Positions 9,940 through 19,138 of a stretch of 64,000 nucleotides of DNA are shown here, one piece after another. A program made the translations under genes and the position numbers. Below the pieces are notes generated by a model. The model saw only the letters and a list, made by a program, of their open reading frames with translations. It had not been told where the DNA came from and did no database searches. This DNA comes from Carboxylicivirga litoralis (lineage in GTDB: Bacteria; Bacteroidota; Bacteroidia; Bacteroidales; Marinilabiliaceae), in the NCBI RefSeq assembly GCF_025499605.1, contig NZ_JAFMVC010000010.1, forward strand, positions 102,629-166,628. Reading direction: 5' to 3'. The number at the start of each line of letters is the position of its first letter. The stretch's first letter is position 1.

Positions 9940-9947
9940 CAAAACTA
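9940..9947 (-). promoter_or_regulatory. Putative -7 element of the PUL promoter
   Basis: TAGTTTTG on the minus strand matches the Bacteroidota -7 consensus TAnnTTTG and lies 53 bases before the first PUL start codon. A TTTG lies upstream at 9962-9965, but the 14-base spacing is shorter than the usual 19-21, as expected if an activator is needed. Confidence 0.5.
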
Positions 9948-10059
9948 GAGGAGTCTAAAAGCAAATAGAATTTTTTAAACTTCAATCTAGACAAATCAAG
10001 ACTTATTTATTCACTATCAACCTGATTACATGAGTGATACATTTTCGAAAGTGCGTAAT

Positions 10060-10140
10060 TAATCTAAATGAATTTTAGATTACAATAGAACACTCATTAA
10101 GTGATTTTTACACTTATTAACACTTAGGACATTTATTTTG
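10060..10140. promoter_or_regulatory. Palindrome and AAGTG repeats upstream of PUL, possible operator
   Basis: A perfect 9-bp inverted repeat TAATCTAAA-tgaat-TTTAGATTA at 10060-10082 is followed by several AAGTG/CACTT units at 10092-10130, including TAAGTG...CACTTA. The block lies between the regulator stop and the PUL promoter. It could be the regulator's binding site or the regulator's terminator. No T run is present on the minus strand directly after the palindrome. Confidence 0.35.
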
Positions 10141-10155
10141 ACCTGTCAATAAAGT

Positions 10156-11754
10156 CTAAAACGCTTTAATGTCCATTATTTTTTCGTCGAATGCTTCTCT
10201 GAAATACGACTTACTTTTTGTTTTAGTTTTATAAGTGTAAATAGTCGTTACGGAAAAATTCAGGAACTTGGCAATCTTTTCATTATCTGTAATACCCAAT
10301 CGAATTAACGCAAATATTCGAAGTTCGGAATTTAATAATTCGCCTTTTTTAAGCACAACTTGGTGCTCATCTGGAAAAAGCTTATTAAACTCAGCAATAA
10401 AATTGGGGAACAGCTTCAGGAAAATTTCATCGAATCGATGAAAAAGCAACTGCCTTTCTTTTTTAAGATTCGTATTTTTCAGAAGAGTGTGCAAATCATC
10501 AAACTGTCGGGCCGATATTTTTCTGAAGACATGTTTCTGGAAATCGTCCATCTTTTCGATGTATTCAGAATTGACATTAAAGAAATAACCAATGTACTCT
10601 TCTTTAATTTGATTGGCTTCCGACAGATTACTATTCAACTCCTTTTGCTCATTAACGGTATTCTGTAAGATTTTACGGATTTTGGTAATCTTTTTAAGTT
10701 GTCGATAAATAATAATGAGGAAAGCTAATACCAATACCGACAAAAAAGTTGAAGCAACGATGTAGTAAATCAGTTTTGTTTTCTGCGCTTCAACAACCGC
10801 TAACCGTTCCCCTTCGATGATGGGCAAAATGGTTGCAATCTCAATCTTCCGATGACGAGCATTGTAATAGGTAGCATCTTCCAACGCCATTATTATATAA
10901 CGATACGCCCTTTTTTTATCGCCTCGCTGAAACAAAGCGTTGGCCAAATTCCGAAGAGCCACTGTTTCTTTGGTAGCATTTTTAATGTCGGCGATGGCGG
11001 CCAAAATTAAATATTCGATAGCTTTGTCTTCATAACCTGTCAGGGAATAGATATACCCCAGACTTGAAGTGGCAATGGCATCAAAATGGCGGGGCAGGTC
11101 GAAATTATTCATCCAGTAAGTAAATGCGTATTTAGCGCCCTTCCAATCTTTTTTCTTCATGCGCCGCAAACTCTCAATAGCCCAATATTCGTTGGTATTT
11201 TCATTAACATACAATAGGGCTGAATCAAGATAGGCATTGCCTTTTGTTGTGTGCTGAGAGGTAAACTGCGGATCTCGATTATAATCGGCCAAATCATAAT
11301 AAGTGCGGGCAATCACTGAATAATATTCCCGCTTTACTGAATCGGGCAACTGCGCAAGCGAAATACTTTGTAATGTATCAATAGCTTCGGTAAACAACCC
11401 TGATGAAAGAAGTACAAAACCCTCTTTAATTTTTGCATAGGCCAGCTTGGGTTGATTTTGCAACTCGAAGGCTTCCTGTTTGGCTCGTTCTACGTAAAAA
11501 AACGCCGAATCATATACAAATGACTGATACTCTTACAACAACTCTAAACAAACCTGGTATTCCTTTATACTTAAATCTTCTGACTGATAGAAATAAAGCT
11601 TGTTTTTAAGCTTATCAATTCGCTTGATCTTTTCCTCTTCGTAAATTTCTTTCTGCTCTATTGCCATTTCAAGATTATTCAACAAGCTATCAAGCTGTTG
11701 GCCAAAGCTACTTAAGCAAATAAAAACAAATAAAGCCGTAAAAATGCTTTTCAT
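10156..11754 (-). pseudogene. SusR-like PUL regulator (DUF6377-type) interrupted by an in-frame TAA
   Basis: SusR-type sensor-regulators are inner-membrane proteins with a periplasmic TPR-like sensor and a cytoplasmic DNA-binding tail that activates the adjacent PUL. From ATG 11754 the frame reads a signal-like MKSIFTALFVFICLSSFGQ, then LDSLLNNLEMAIEQKEIYEEEKIKRID, and stops at TAA 11533-11535 (codon 74). The same frame resumes at once with EYQSFVYDSAFFYVERA and continues, with TPR-like repeats, one membrane helix (LIYYIVASTFLSVLVLAFLI) and a C-terminal helix-turn-helix (KIAKFLNFSVTTIYTYKTKT), to 10156. Without the stop the product would be about 532 aa, the normal length. A restart at ATG 11463 would lose the signal peptide and the first 97 codons. 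So it is a nonsense pseudogene, a sequencing error, or recoded. Confidence 0.88.
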
Positions 11755-11831
11755 CGGTGATTTGTATTTAGACCATTAAAGTAATGGATAAATTTTAAAT
11801 GGCTATAAATCACGAGTAGGATACTTCGTTT

Positions 11832-11854
11832 GAATGATATAAATATGTTCATTC
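11832..11854. promoter_or_regulatory. Inverted repeat between regulator and fucosidase
   Basis: GAATGA and TCATTC separated by 11 bases lie in the divergent gap between the regulator (minus) and the fucosidase (plus). This is operator-like in form only; the repeats are short and AT-rich, so chance is possible. Confidence 0.25.
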
Positions 11855-11990
11855 TTCTTCCTCTCGTGTTCATTAGCTAGCGAAAACAGTTAATGTTTTT
11901 TAAGTTTATATACCCTATCTTAAATACCGGAGAAAGCACCTCAATTTGTTCAAAGCATAAGAAATTTCACGTTAGCTTATATTTTATAAT

Positions 11991-13472
11991 ATGAAACAAA
12001 TTCTATTAGTTACAATGGTCGCGTTAGGTTTTACATTTGGACTTAATGCACAGGCAATATACGAGGACGAACGTTATGTGCCTGAAACAGATCCTTTGGT
12101 ATTGCAAAAGCTGGATCAGTGGCAAAACATCAAGTTTGGTTTACTAATGCACTGGGGTGCATACAGCCAGTGGGGCATTGTCGAATCCTGGTCGCTATGC
12201 CCGGAAGATTATGGCTGGTGCGAACGAAAGAAAGGAGATCACTACAATAATTATTTCGAATACAAAAAGGATTACGAGAACCTGCAAAAGACTTTTAATC
12301 CGGTTGATTTTAATCCGCAAAAATGGGCTAAAGCAGCCAAGGATGCCGGGATGAGATATGTTGTTTTCACGACAAAGCATCACGATGGTTTCTGTATGTT
12401 CGACAGTAAATTTACCGACTATAAGGTAACGTCGGAACAATGTCCGTTCCATACAAATCCCAAAGCCAATATTGCCAAAGAGGTGTTTGATGCCTTTAGA
12501 GCCGAAGGTCTTTGGGCAGGTGCGTATTTCTCAAAGCCCGACTGGCACTGTCCGTCGTATTGGGATCCTTACTTTCCACCTCTTGACCGCAATGTGAACT
12601 ACGATCCGGAAGAATATCCTGAAGAGTGGGAAAAATATGTGCAGTTTACGCATAATCAGATTGATGAGTTAATGACTGATTACGGTAAAATTGATATCCT
12701 GTGGCTTGACGGCGGCTGGGTAGCAAAAACATCGGAAGAAGAAATAAAAGAATACTATAAGCACAAAGGGGAACAAACAAAAAGTGGCTTTGTGAAAAAT
12801 CGCATCGTCAACCAGGATATTCGCATGGATGAGATTGCAGCCAAGGCTCGCGAAAAACAACCGGGCCTTATTGTTGTTGACAGAGCTGTTCATGGTAAAA
12901 ACCAAAATTACCTGACTCCTGAAAACAGAGTACCCAATAAAACATTGCCATACCCATGGGAGTCATGCATTATTTCAGGTGGTGGTTGGTCATATACCTT
13001 CAATGCCAAATATAAAAGTGGCAACGAGTGTGTGCACATGTTGGTGGATATCGTAGCCAAAGGTGGCAACCTGTTGTTGAACATTGCTCCCGGCCCTGAT
13101 GGCAAATGGCAGCAAGGTGCTTATGATTTACTGAATGAGTATGCCGATTGGATGAAGGTTAACAGTGAGGCTATCTATAACACAAAGCCTATTGAGCCTT
13201 TCAAAGAGAACAACATCTGCATGACACAAAAGGACGATGGAAGTGTTTACTTCCATTACATGGCCGAAGAAGGTGAGGCAATGCCTGCTGAAATCAAAAT
13301 TGAATCCATTGAGCTTGTCAAATCAACCAAACTAAGGCTATTAGGCAGCAAGAAAAAATTAAGTTGGAAAAAAGCCAATAAAGGTTTTGTTGTAACCATA
13401 CCGGAAGACATACGAAATGCACCACCTTGTAAACACGTATGGGTTATTAAAGCCAATAAAATTGTGCGATAG
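11991..13472 (+). CDS. GH29 alpha-L-fucosidase, secreted
   Basis: 493 aa GH29 enzyme that hydrolyses terminal alpha-L-fucose from glycans by a retaining mechanism. A signal peptide ends at LNAQ. The TIM barrel shows FGLLMHWGAYSQWG (His54), VVFTTKHHDGFCMF (His130-His131) and DILWLDGGW, where Asp240 sits at the family's nucleophile position. The acid/base residue varies in GH29 and was not assigned. A C-terminal beta-sandwich follows. The gene is divergent from the PUL regulator and has its own upstream region, so it is probably regulated separately, though it may act on fucose side chains of the same or a co-occurring glycan. Confidence 0.94.
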   Translation: MKQILLVTMVALGFTFGLNAQAIYEDERYVPETDPLVLQKLDQWQNIKFGLLMHWGAYSQWGIVESWSLCPEDYGWCERKKGDHYNNYFEYKKDYENLQKTFNPVDFNPQKWAKAAKDAGMRYVVFTTKHHDGFCMFDSKFTDYKVTSEQCPFHTNPKANIAKEVFDAFRAEGLWAGAYFSKPDWHCPSYWDPYFPPLDRNVNYDPEEYPEEWEKYVQFTHNQIDELMTDYGKIDILWLDGGWVAKTSEEEIKEYYKHKGEQTKSGFVKNRIVNQDIRMDEIAAKAREKQPGLIVVDRAVHGKNQNYLTPENRVPNKTLPYPWESCIISGGGWSYTFNAKYKSGNECVHMLVDIVAKGGNLLLNIAPGPDGKWQQGAYDLLNEYADWMKVNSEAIYNTKPIEPFKENNICMTQKDDGSVYFHYMAEEGEAMPAEIKIESIELVKSTKLRLLGSKKKLSWKKANKGFVVTIPEDIRNAPPCKHVWVIKANKIVR

Positions 13473-13511
13473 ACAATAGTGCCAATCCTATTTCACAATT
13501 AGAAATAAACA

Positions 13512-13625
13512 AGCCCAAAGACTCATTTAGGAGTCGGAGGAACACGCTTTGAAGCGTTTGAAAAAATCCTGCCGAGTTAAGCAACACATCCGACCTTTTG
13601 GAAATACTGCTGCTGAACTCGGCGG
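13512..13625. repeat. Cluster of hairpins downstream of the fucosidase gene
   Basis: Three inverted repeats lie close together: GACTC-atttag-GAGTC at 13520-13535, ACGCTT-tg-AAGCGT at 13544-13557, and a 13-bp arm GCCGAGTTaAGCA / TGCTgAACTCGGC at 13571-13583 and 13611-13623 with one mismatch. No T run follows, so it is not a standard terminator. It resembles a structured intergenic repeat or a small non-autonomous element; no coding potential. Confidence 0.5.
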
Positions 13626-13768
13626 AATATTTTTAACCCCCAGAAATATAGCACTTAAACAGAAATGTATCCTCGTTTACAAAAATTCCCCGATTAATAG
13701 AAATAATAGGTGCATATGAGTTTTTTCCTATTTTTACAGTCTGTATTTTAAATCAATCTCGTACCATT

Positions 13769-14170
13769 ATGAATTGCCCAAGATGTAATCAGCAGTTGAG
13801 CATTGATTATATCAATGACTGTAAAACAACTATTGAAGTTGACCGCTGTACCTGTTGTGGTGGAATCTGGTTTGATAAAGATGAGTTATCACAAATTGAA
13901 GGCATTATTGAGCCAACATTCATTGAAATCAGGCATCTTCCAGATAAAAAAGAACAGTTTGAAAAACTTCATTGCCCCAAATGCAACAACTCGCCTCGTT
14001 TACAAAAAGCAGTTCATCCGCGTGATAAGAAGGTCATCATTGACTATTGCCCTTATTGCAAAGGTATATGGCTCGATAAAGGCGAACTGGAAGCTATCCA
14101 GCAAGAGAGTTTCATTATTACCATCGGAAAGATTTTTAATTTCTTAAGTTGTTTAAGAACTCATAAATAA
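13769..14170 (+). CDS. Double zf-TFIIB zinc-ribbon protein
   Basis: 133 aa with two zinc ribbons of the zf-TFIIB type. The first is CPRCNQQL...CTCCGGIWFDKDEL (residues about 3-40). The second is CPKCNNSP...CPYCKGIWLDKGEL (about 71-112). Each has two CxxC pairs, and the GIW(F/L)DKxEL tail is diagnostic. Small bacterial proteins of this family have no established biochemical role; the second half may bind nucleic acid or protein. The C-terminal 20 residues are hydrophobic-rich (FIITIGKIFNFLSCL). It is a monocistronic gene, with a near-consensus TATTTTTA 31 bases ahead of the ATG. Confidence 0.9.
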   Translation: MNCPRCNQQLSIDYINDCKTTIEVDRCTCCGGIWFDKDELSQIEGIIEPTFIEIRHLPDKKEQFEKLHCPKCNNSPRLQKAVHPRDKKVIIDYCPYCKGIWLDKGELEAIQQESFIITIGKIFNFLSCLRTHK

Positions 14171-14320
14171 TCAGCAATGCTTTTTGGCAAACAGCTTTAT
14201 GCAGCAGTTAAATATACCCTATATCCTGATAATCGCTTCGATTTCTTGGACGAAGCTAAGCAACTTAATTTGATTAGATAGAGGGTTTTATATACTTTCG
14301 GGTATATCAAACCTTGCAGC

Positions 14321-15955
14321 ATGAATCGAATCTATCTGTTTCTATCCTTATTGCTTGTTTCCTTATTGACAACACAAGCCCAGGAAGTTCCTCATCACAT
14401 AAGCAATGTAGCCATCTATGATTTTATCGATGAGCTGGCCAACAAAGGCATTATCGAACTTAACTCGGCCATTAAACCTTACTCGCGATTAACCATCGCC
14501 AATGCCCTGCAAAAAGCAAATCATCACCCCTCTTTAAGCAAACGTCAGCAAAAAGAAGTTGAGTTTTACCTCCGAGATTTCAACAAAGAATTACAACCTG
14601 GAAAAGACTTCAACAAGCGCTTTGATGCCTGGTATTATACCGATTCTTTATTTAAACTCACAGTTAATCCCATCATAGGCGGACAGTTTTTTAATAATGG
14701 TAACGCTACCGAATACCACCGCTGGGGAGGGGCTGAGTTTTATGGCACTATAGGTAAACATGTTGGAGTTTATGGAAGTTTACGCGACAATCATGAATCA
14801 CGCTTTCTGGGTGGCAGCGATTATATCATTAAACGCCCCGGAGCCATTTATAAAGGCGACGGTTTGGCTAAAGACTATTCTGAAACACGAGGAGGCATTA
14901 CCTACTCATGGAAATGGGGTAGCATTGGACTACACAAAGATCATGTAGCCTGGGGCAGCGGTTATAGCGAAGCTGGTATCCTAAGTGGCCGCGCACCATC
15001 CTATGGTTATATTTCTTTTAAGATGACGCCAACCAAATGGCTCGAGTTTAACTACATGCACGGTTGGCTGGTAAGCGAAGTTGTTGACTCGGTTCGCTCT
15101 TATCCGGTTTATGGCGATGACCGGCGCATCTATGTCAGTAAATACATTTCGGCCAATATGTTTACCATTAAGCCAATGAAAAAGCTATATGTTTCATTTG
15201 GAAACTCAATTATTTATGCCGATACGGAGTTTAATGCTGCTTTTGCCGTACCATTTCTATTCTATAAATCGTCTGACCATACCTACAATTCGTGGGATAA
15301 CTGGGTAGGCCAAAACGCCCAGATGTACCTCGACATTAGCAGCCGCCAAATCAAAAATCTGCATTTATACACATCTGTTTTTATTGACGAAATAGCTTTG
15401 GGCAGAATGTTTGACAGCGAACAGCAATCAAATCATGTGGCTTTAAAGCTGGGAGCTAAAGCCAACGACATTCTTCCTAACACATCCATCACCGTTGAAT
15501 ACACGCGCATCAGACCAATGACGTACCAAAATTTTGTACCGAGCATCACCTATACCAGCAATAGCTTCTTTTTAGGTAGTTACATGGGCGATAATGCTGA
15601 GGAAATATATTTATCGGCTCGGTTTAAGCCTATTCGGGGATTAGATCTGCAAGCCAGTTATACCAAAGTGCGCAAAGGAAAAGATTATATGCAAATATTA
15701 AACGATGGTGAAATCGATTTGCATCCCGAGATAAATCCTGAGCACGAACGCAGAGGCTTACCATTCATCAACGAAGAGCGTTATACCAACCAAAGTTTTA
15801 CATTTAAAGCCTCTTATCAAATTATTAATGATGGCTTTATCTTTATAGAAGCCACTAAAAATGACTTTGGCGGCCCGGATATGGAGCTATATACAAATCC
15901 GTTTTACCTCGAAGGTGATAACATCTTATCCTTCGGTATGAACTTCGGGTTCTGA
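14321..15955 (+). CDS. Wzi-like capsule assembly outer-membrane beta-barrel protein
   Basis: 544 aa with a signal peptide (ending TTQAQ) and an N-terminal helical segment VAIYDFIDELANKGIIELNS followed by a long alternating beta-barrel. This matches the pattern of Cap_assemb_Wzi proteins, which anchor or organise capsular polysaccharide at the outer membrane. Visible barrel strands include WGGAEFYGTIGKHVGVYGSL and the terminal LSFGMNFGF ending in Phe. It directly precedes three nucleotide-sugar genes (26 bases to the next start), so a role with a polysaccharide made from that sugar is a fair inference. The alternative is a generic outer-membrane protein of unknown function. Confidence 0.75.
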   Translation: MNRIYLFLSLLLVSLLTTQAQEVPHHISNVAIYDFIDELANKGIIELNSAIKPYSRLTIANALQKANHHPSLSKRQQKEVEFYLRDFNKELQPGKDFNKRFDAWYYTDSLFKLTVNPIIGGQFFNNGNATEYHRWGGAEFYGTIGKHVGVYGSLRDNHESRFLGGSDYIIKRPGAIYKGDGLAKDYSETRGGITYSWKWGSIGLHKDHVAWGSGYSEAGILSGRAPSYGYISFKMTPTKWLEFNYMHGWLVSEVVDSVRSYPVYGDDRRIYVSKYISANMFTIKPMKKLYVSFGNSIIYADTEFNAAFAVPFLFYKSSDHTYNSWDNWVGQNAQMYLDISSRQIKNLHLYTSVFIDEIALGRMFDSEQQSNHVALKLGAKANDILPNTSITVEYTRIRPMTYQNFVPSITYTSNSFFLGSYMGDNAEEIYLSARFKPIRGLDLQASYTKVRKGKDYMQILNDGEIDLHPEINPEHERRGLPFINEERYTNQSFTFKASYQIINDGFIFIEATKNDFGGPDMELYTNPFYLEGDNILSFGMNFGF

Positions 15956-15981
15956 TATTTTTCCTAATTTCACCACTCGAA

Positions 15982-17115
15982 ATGGACACTATGCAAGAAA
16001 TAAAAATGGTCGATCTTCAGGCTCAGTACAAGCGACTGCAGCCTGCCATTGACAAGGCTATGGCCGAAGTTATTGAACAAACAGCTTTTATCAATGGCTC
16101 TGCAGTTAAAACCTTTCAGTCCAACCTGGAAAAATACCTCAAGGTAAAACATGTGATTCCCTGTGCCAACGGCACCGATGCATTGCAGGTAGCCCTAATG
16201 GCACTTGGCCTAAAAGAAGGCGACGAAGTCATAACCTCAACTTTTACTTTTATTGCCACCGTTGAAGTCATTGCCCTGCTAAAGCTCAAACCTGTTCTGG
16301 TTGATGTCGATTTAGACACCTTTATGATGATTCCTGAGCAAGTTGAAGCTGCTATTACAGAACGAACAAAGGCCATCATTCCGGTACATTTATTTGGTCA
16401 GGGAGCCAATATGAATCGTTTGATGCAAATCGCTCAAAAATACCAGCTAAAGGTTATTGAAGACACTGCACAGGCCATTGGCAGTAATTACCAATATAAA
16501 AATCACACTCAGAAGCTGGGTACGATAGGCGACGTTGGTTGCACCTCCTTCTTTCCATCAAAAAATCTGGGCTGCTTTGGTGATGGGGGTGCCTGTTTCA
16601 CAAACGACGATGAGCTGGCTGCTCAAATGCGGATGATTGTTAACCATGGCTCGCAAAAAAAGTACTATCACAAAGTGATTGGTGTTAATTCACGATTAGA
16701 CACTTTACAAGCAGCTATACTCCATGAAAAACTGAAAGAGTTGGACGACTTTAATAATCGCCGCCGTAAAGCAGCTGATTTTTACGATGGCGCTTTTAAA
16801 GAGCATGAAGCCATTCAAATCCCAACACGAATACAAGAATGTGTACATACCTTTCATCAATATACACTTAGGGTAAAAAATGGCCAACGTGATGAACTGC
16901 AGGCCTATCTGAAAGAAAAAGGAATTCCATCAATGGTGTATTATCCTGTGGCATTGCACCAACAAGAAGCTTTTGAGCATTTTATGAATAAAACACCTAA
17001 CTTGCCTAATGCCGAGCAATTATGCAAAGAGGTGTTATCTTTGCCCATGCACACTGAGCTCACCAATGAGCAATTAAATTATATTACGGACGCCATCCTG
17101 GCATTTTTTGAATAA
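15982..17115 (+). CDS. wbpE: UDP-3-oxo-GlcNAc-uronate 3-aminotransferase (WbpE-like, DegT family)
   Basis: 377 aa PLP-dependent sugar aminotransferase of the DegT/DnrJ/EryC1 fold. The chain opens [16 protein letters not shown], typical of WbpE/WlbC. It binds PLP via Lys194 (FFPSKNLG) with IEDTAQAIG (Asp161) stacking the cofactor. It would convert UDP-2-acetamido-3-oxo-glucuronate to the 3-amino sugar. The acetyltransferase (WbpD-like) starts 5 bases downstream and a nucleotide-sugar dehydrogenase follows, which supports the pathway. Met4 is an equally good start. Specificity is inferred from similarity pattern plus context; the related aminotransferase at 39283 is clearly different in sequence. 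Confidence 0.92.
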   Translation: MDTMQEIKMVDLQAQYKRLQPAIDKAMAEVIEQTAFINGSAVKTFQSNLEKYLKVKHVIPCANGTDALQVALMALGLKEGDEVITSTFTFIATVEVIALLKLKPVLVDVDLDTFMMIPEQVEAAITERTKAIIPVHLFGQGANMNRLMQIAQKYQLKVIEDTAQAIGSNYQYKNHTQKLGTIGDVGCTSFFPSKNLGCFGDGGACFTNDDELAAQMRMIVNHGSQKKYYHKVIGVNSRLDTLQAAILHEKLKELDDFNNRRRKAADFYDGAFKEHEAIQIPTRIQECVHTFHQYTLRVKNGQRDELQAYLKEKGIPSMVYYPVALHQQEAFEHFMNKTPNLPNAEQLCKEVLSLPMHTELTNEQLNYITDAILAFFE

Positions 17116-17120
17116 GGAAT

Positions 17121-17705
17121 ATGGATGATCAAAACTATTTTGTTCATGAGACAGCAGTTATTGACGACGATTGCACCATTCATAATGGCGTGAAAATATG
17201 GCACTTCTCCCACATCATGTCAGGCTGCGAGATTGGAGAAAACTGTAACCTGGGACAAAACGTCGTTGTGTCACCAGACGTCAAACTTGGAAAAAATGTC
17301 AAGGTACAAAACAACGTATCCATCTATACAGGCGTTATATGTGAAGATGACGTGTTTCTAGGCCCATCCATGGTCTTCACCAATGTGGTTAACCCCCGCA
17401 GTGCTGTTAATCGTCGTGGACAATACCTGAAAACAGTAGTAAAAAAAGGAGCAACCATCGGTGCCAATGCCACTATTGTCTGTGGTCACGACATTGGCGA
17501 ATATGCTTTTATAGGTGCCGGAGCAGTGGTCACCAAAACAATTCCGGCTTATGCATTGGTAGTAGGCAATCCATCAAAGCAAATTGGCTGGATGAGTGAG
17601 TATGGTCATCGCCTGGAATTTAATGAAGAAGGACTAGCTATTTGCCCCGAAAGTAAAGCTACGTACAAATTGCACAACAATACAGTAAAGAAGATCAATG
17701 ATTAA
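17121..17705 (+). CDS. wbpD: UDP-2-acetamido-3-amino-glucuronate N-acetyltransferase (WbpD-like)
   Basis: 194 aa left-handed beta-helix acetyltransferase. Hexapeptide repeats run from about residue 15 to 150 ([67 protein letters not shown]), the pattern of WbpD/WlbB. It transfers acetyl from acetyl-CoA to the 3-amino group, giving a 2,3-diacetamido-2,3-dideoxy-glucuronate nucleotide sugar. The 5-base gap after the aminotransferase indicates an operon. Length is normal for the family. Confidence 0.92.
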   Translation: MDDQNYFVHETAVIDDDCTIHNGVKIWHFSHIMSGCEIGENCNLGQNVVVSPDVKLGKNVKVQNNVSIYTGVICEDDVFLGPSMVFTNVVNPRSAVNRRGQYLKTVVKKGATIGANATIVCGHDIGEYAFIGAGAVVTKTIPAYALVVGNPSKQIGWMSEYGHRLEFNEEGLAICPESKATYKLHNNTVKKIND

Positions 17706-17743
17706 ACAAGAATACAAATCGTCTGGACTATAAAACCTCAACT

Positions 17744-19033
17744 ATGTTACAAGAATTATTAGCTAAAGAAAAGAAACTATCAGTAATTGGATTGGGTTAT
17801 GTTGGCTTGCCAATTGCTTTGGAATTTGCCCGCCAAATGTCAGTTATTGGCTTCGACATTAAAGAGGAGCGCGTTGAATTGATGCGACAAGGGATTGACC
17901 CAAGCAACGAGTTGGAAGCTGAGGCATTTGAAGGCTGTGATATTATATACACCAGTAATTCAGCCGATTTAAAAGAAGCCAACTTTCACGTGGTAGCTGT
18001 TCCTACGCCAATTAACAACCATAACTTACCAGATTTAACACCACTTCTTAGTGCAACACGTGCTGTTGGTAAAATTCTGAAGAAAGGTGATTATGTTGTT
18101 TTTGAATCTACCGTTTATCCGGGTTGTACTGAAGATGATTGCGTACCAATCTTAGAACAGGAATCTGGCTTAAAATTAAACGAGGATTTTAAAGTTGGCT
18201 TTAGCCCTGAACGAATTAACCCGGGGGATAAAGAACATACACTGACAAAAATATTAAAGATTGTATCGGGTAGCGATGAAGAATCAGCGAGGGTGATTGA
18301 AGAAGTATACGCCAGTATTATCACCGCCGGTATTCATAAAGCCAGTTCTATAAAAGTAGCCGAGGCTGCCAAAATTATTGAAAATACACAGCGCGATGTG
18401 AATATTGCCCTCATGAATGAGCTGTCATTAATTTTCGATCGCATGGATATCAATACTTTTGAAGTGTTGGAAGCAGCAGGTACCAAGTGGAATTTCCTAC
18501 GATTCTTCCCAGGATTGGTTGGAGGTCACTGCATAGGTGTTGACCCTTATTACCTAACCTATAAAGCCAACGAGTTAGGTTATCATTCAAAAATTATCAC
18601 GGGCGGTCGTTTCATTAATGATTCCATGGGTGGCTATGTAGCCAAAACCGTTGTGAAAAAGATGATTTCGAATGGTAATAAAATCAACGGAGCTAAGGTG
18701 TTGATAATGGGTGCAACGTTCAAAGAAAATGTGAGTGACATCCGTAATTCGAAAGTAGCCGATGTAGTTAACGAACTTAAATCCTTTAGCATTGATGTTG
18801 ACGTGGTCGATCCACACGCCTCATCCGATGAATTATTACATGAATATGGCTACGGTTTAATTGAAAGCATCAAGGATAAATACAATGCAGTAATTGTTGC
18901 TGTAAACCACGATGACTATGCGAAACTCGATGAGGAATACTTTAAATCAATTTTAGTTGATGAAGGTGTTTTTGTTGATGTAAAAGGCATCTTCAGAGAT
19001 AGAATAAAAGACTTAACCTACTGGAGTTTATAA
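17744..19033 (+). CDS. Nucleotide sugar dehydrogenase (UDP-HexNAc 6-dehydrogenase, WbpA/WbpO/TviB type)
   Basis: 429 aa UDP-glucose/GDP-mannose dehydrogenase family enzyme. The N-terminal Rossmann motif is VIGLGYVGLPIA (14-25), then VPTPINNHNLPDLTPL and FESTVYPGCTEDDCVP. The catalytic Cys263 lies in GLVGGHCIGVDPYYLTYKA. The sequence style is that of WbpO/TviB/CapL, which oxidise UDP-GlcNAc or UDP-GalNAc at C6 to the uronate. In this operon it plausibly supplies the UDP-GlcNAc-uronate used by the upstream enzymes. GlcNAc versus GalNAc preference cannot be read here. The C4-side WbpB oxidoreductase is not present in the window. Confidence 0.93.
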   Translation: MLQELLAKEKKLSVIGLGYVGLPIALEFARQMSVIGFDIKEERVELMRQGIDPSNELEAEAFEGCDIIYTSNSADLKEANFHVVAVPTPINNHNLPDLTPLLSATRAVGKILKKGDYVVFESTVYPGCTEDDCVPILEQESGLKLNEDFKVGFSPERINPGDKEHTLTKILKIVSGSDEESARVIEEVYASIITAGIHKASSIKVAEAAKIIENTQRDVNIALMNELSLIFDRMDINTFEVLEAAGTKWNFLRFFPGLVGGHCIGVDPYYLTYKANELGYHSKIITGGRFINDSMGGYVAKTVVKKMISNGNKINGAKVLIMGATFKENVSDIRNSKVADVVNELKSFSIDVDVVDPHASSDELLHEYGYGLIESIKDKYNAVIVAVNHDDYAKLDEEYFKSILVDEGVFVDVKGIFRDRIKDLTYWSL

Positions 19034-19059
19034 GCAAGCACAAATGTTAAAGCACAAAA

Positions 19060-19093
19060 AAACGGTGTATCTGAAATATTGGATACACCGTTT
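19060..19093. terminator. Bidirectional terminator
   Basis: Perfect 12-bp inverted repeat AAACGGTGTATC / GATACACCGTTT with a 10-base loop, between convergent genes. A-rich sequence precedes and T-rich follows, so it can serve both strands. Confidence 0.85.
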
Positions 19094-19138
19094 ATTCGTT
19101 CTGTAAACCGCTGTTGGTCTACCTGGTCACATTCATCA

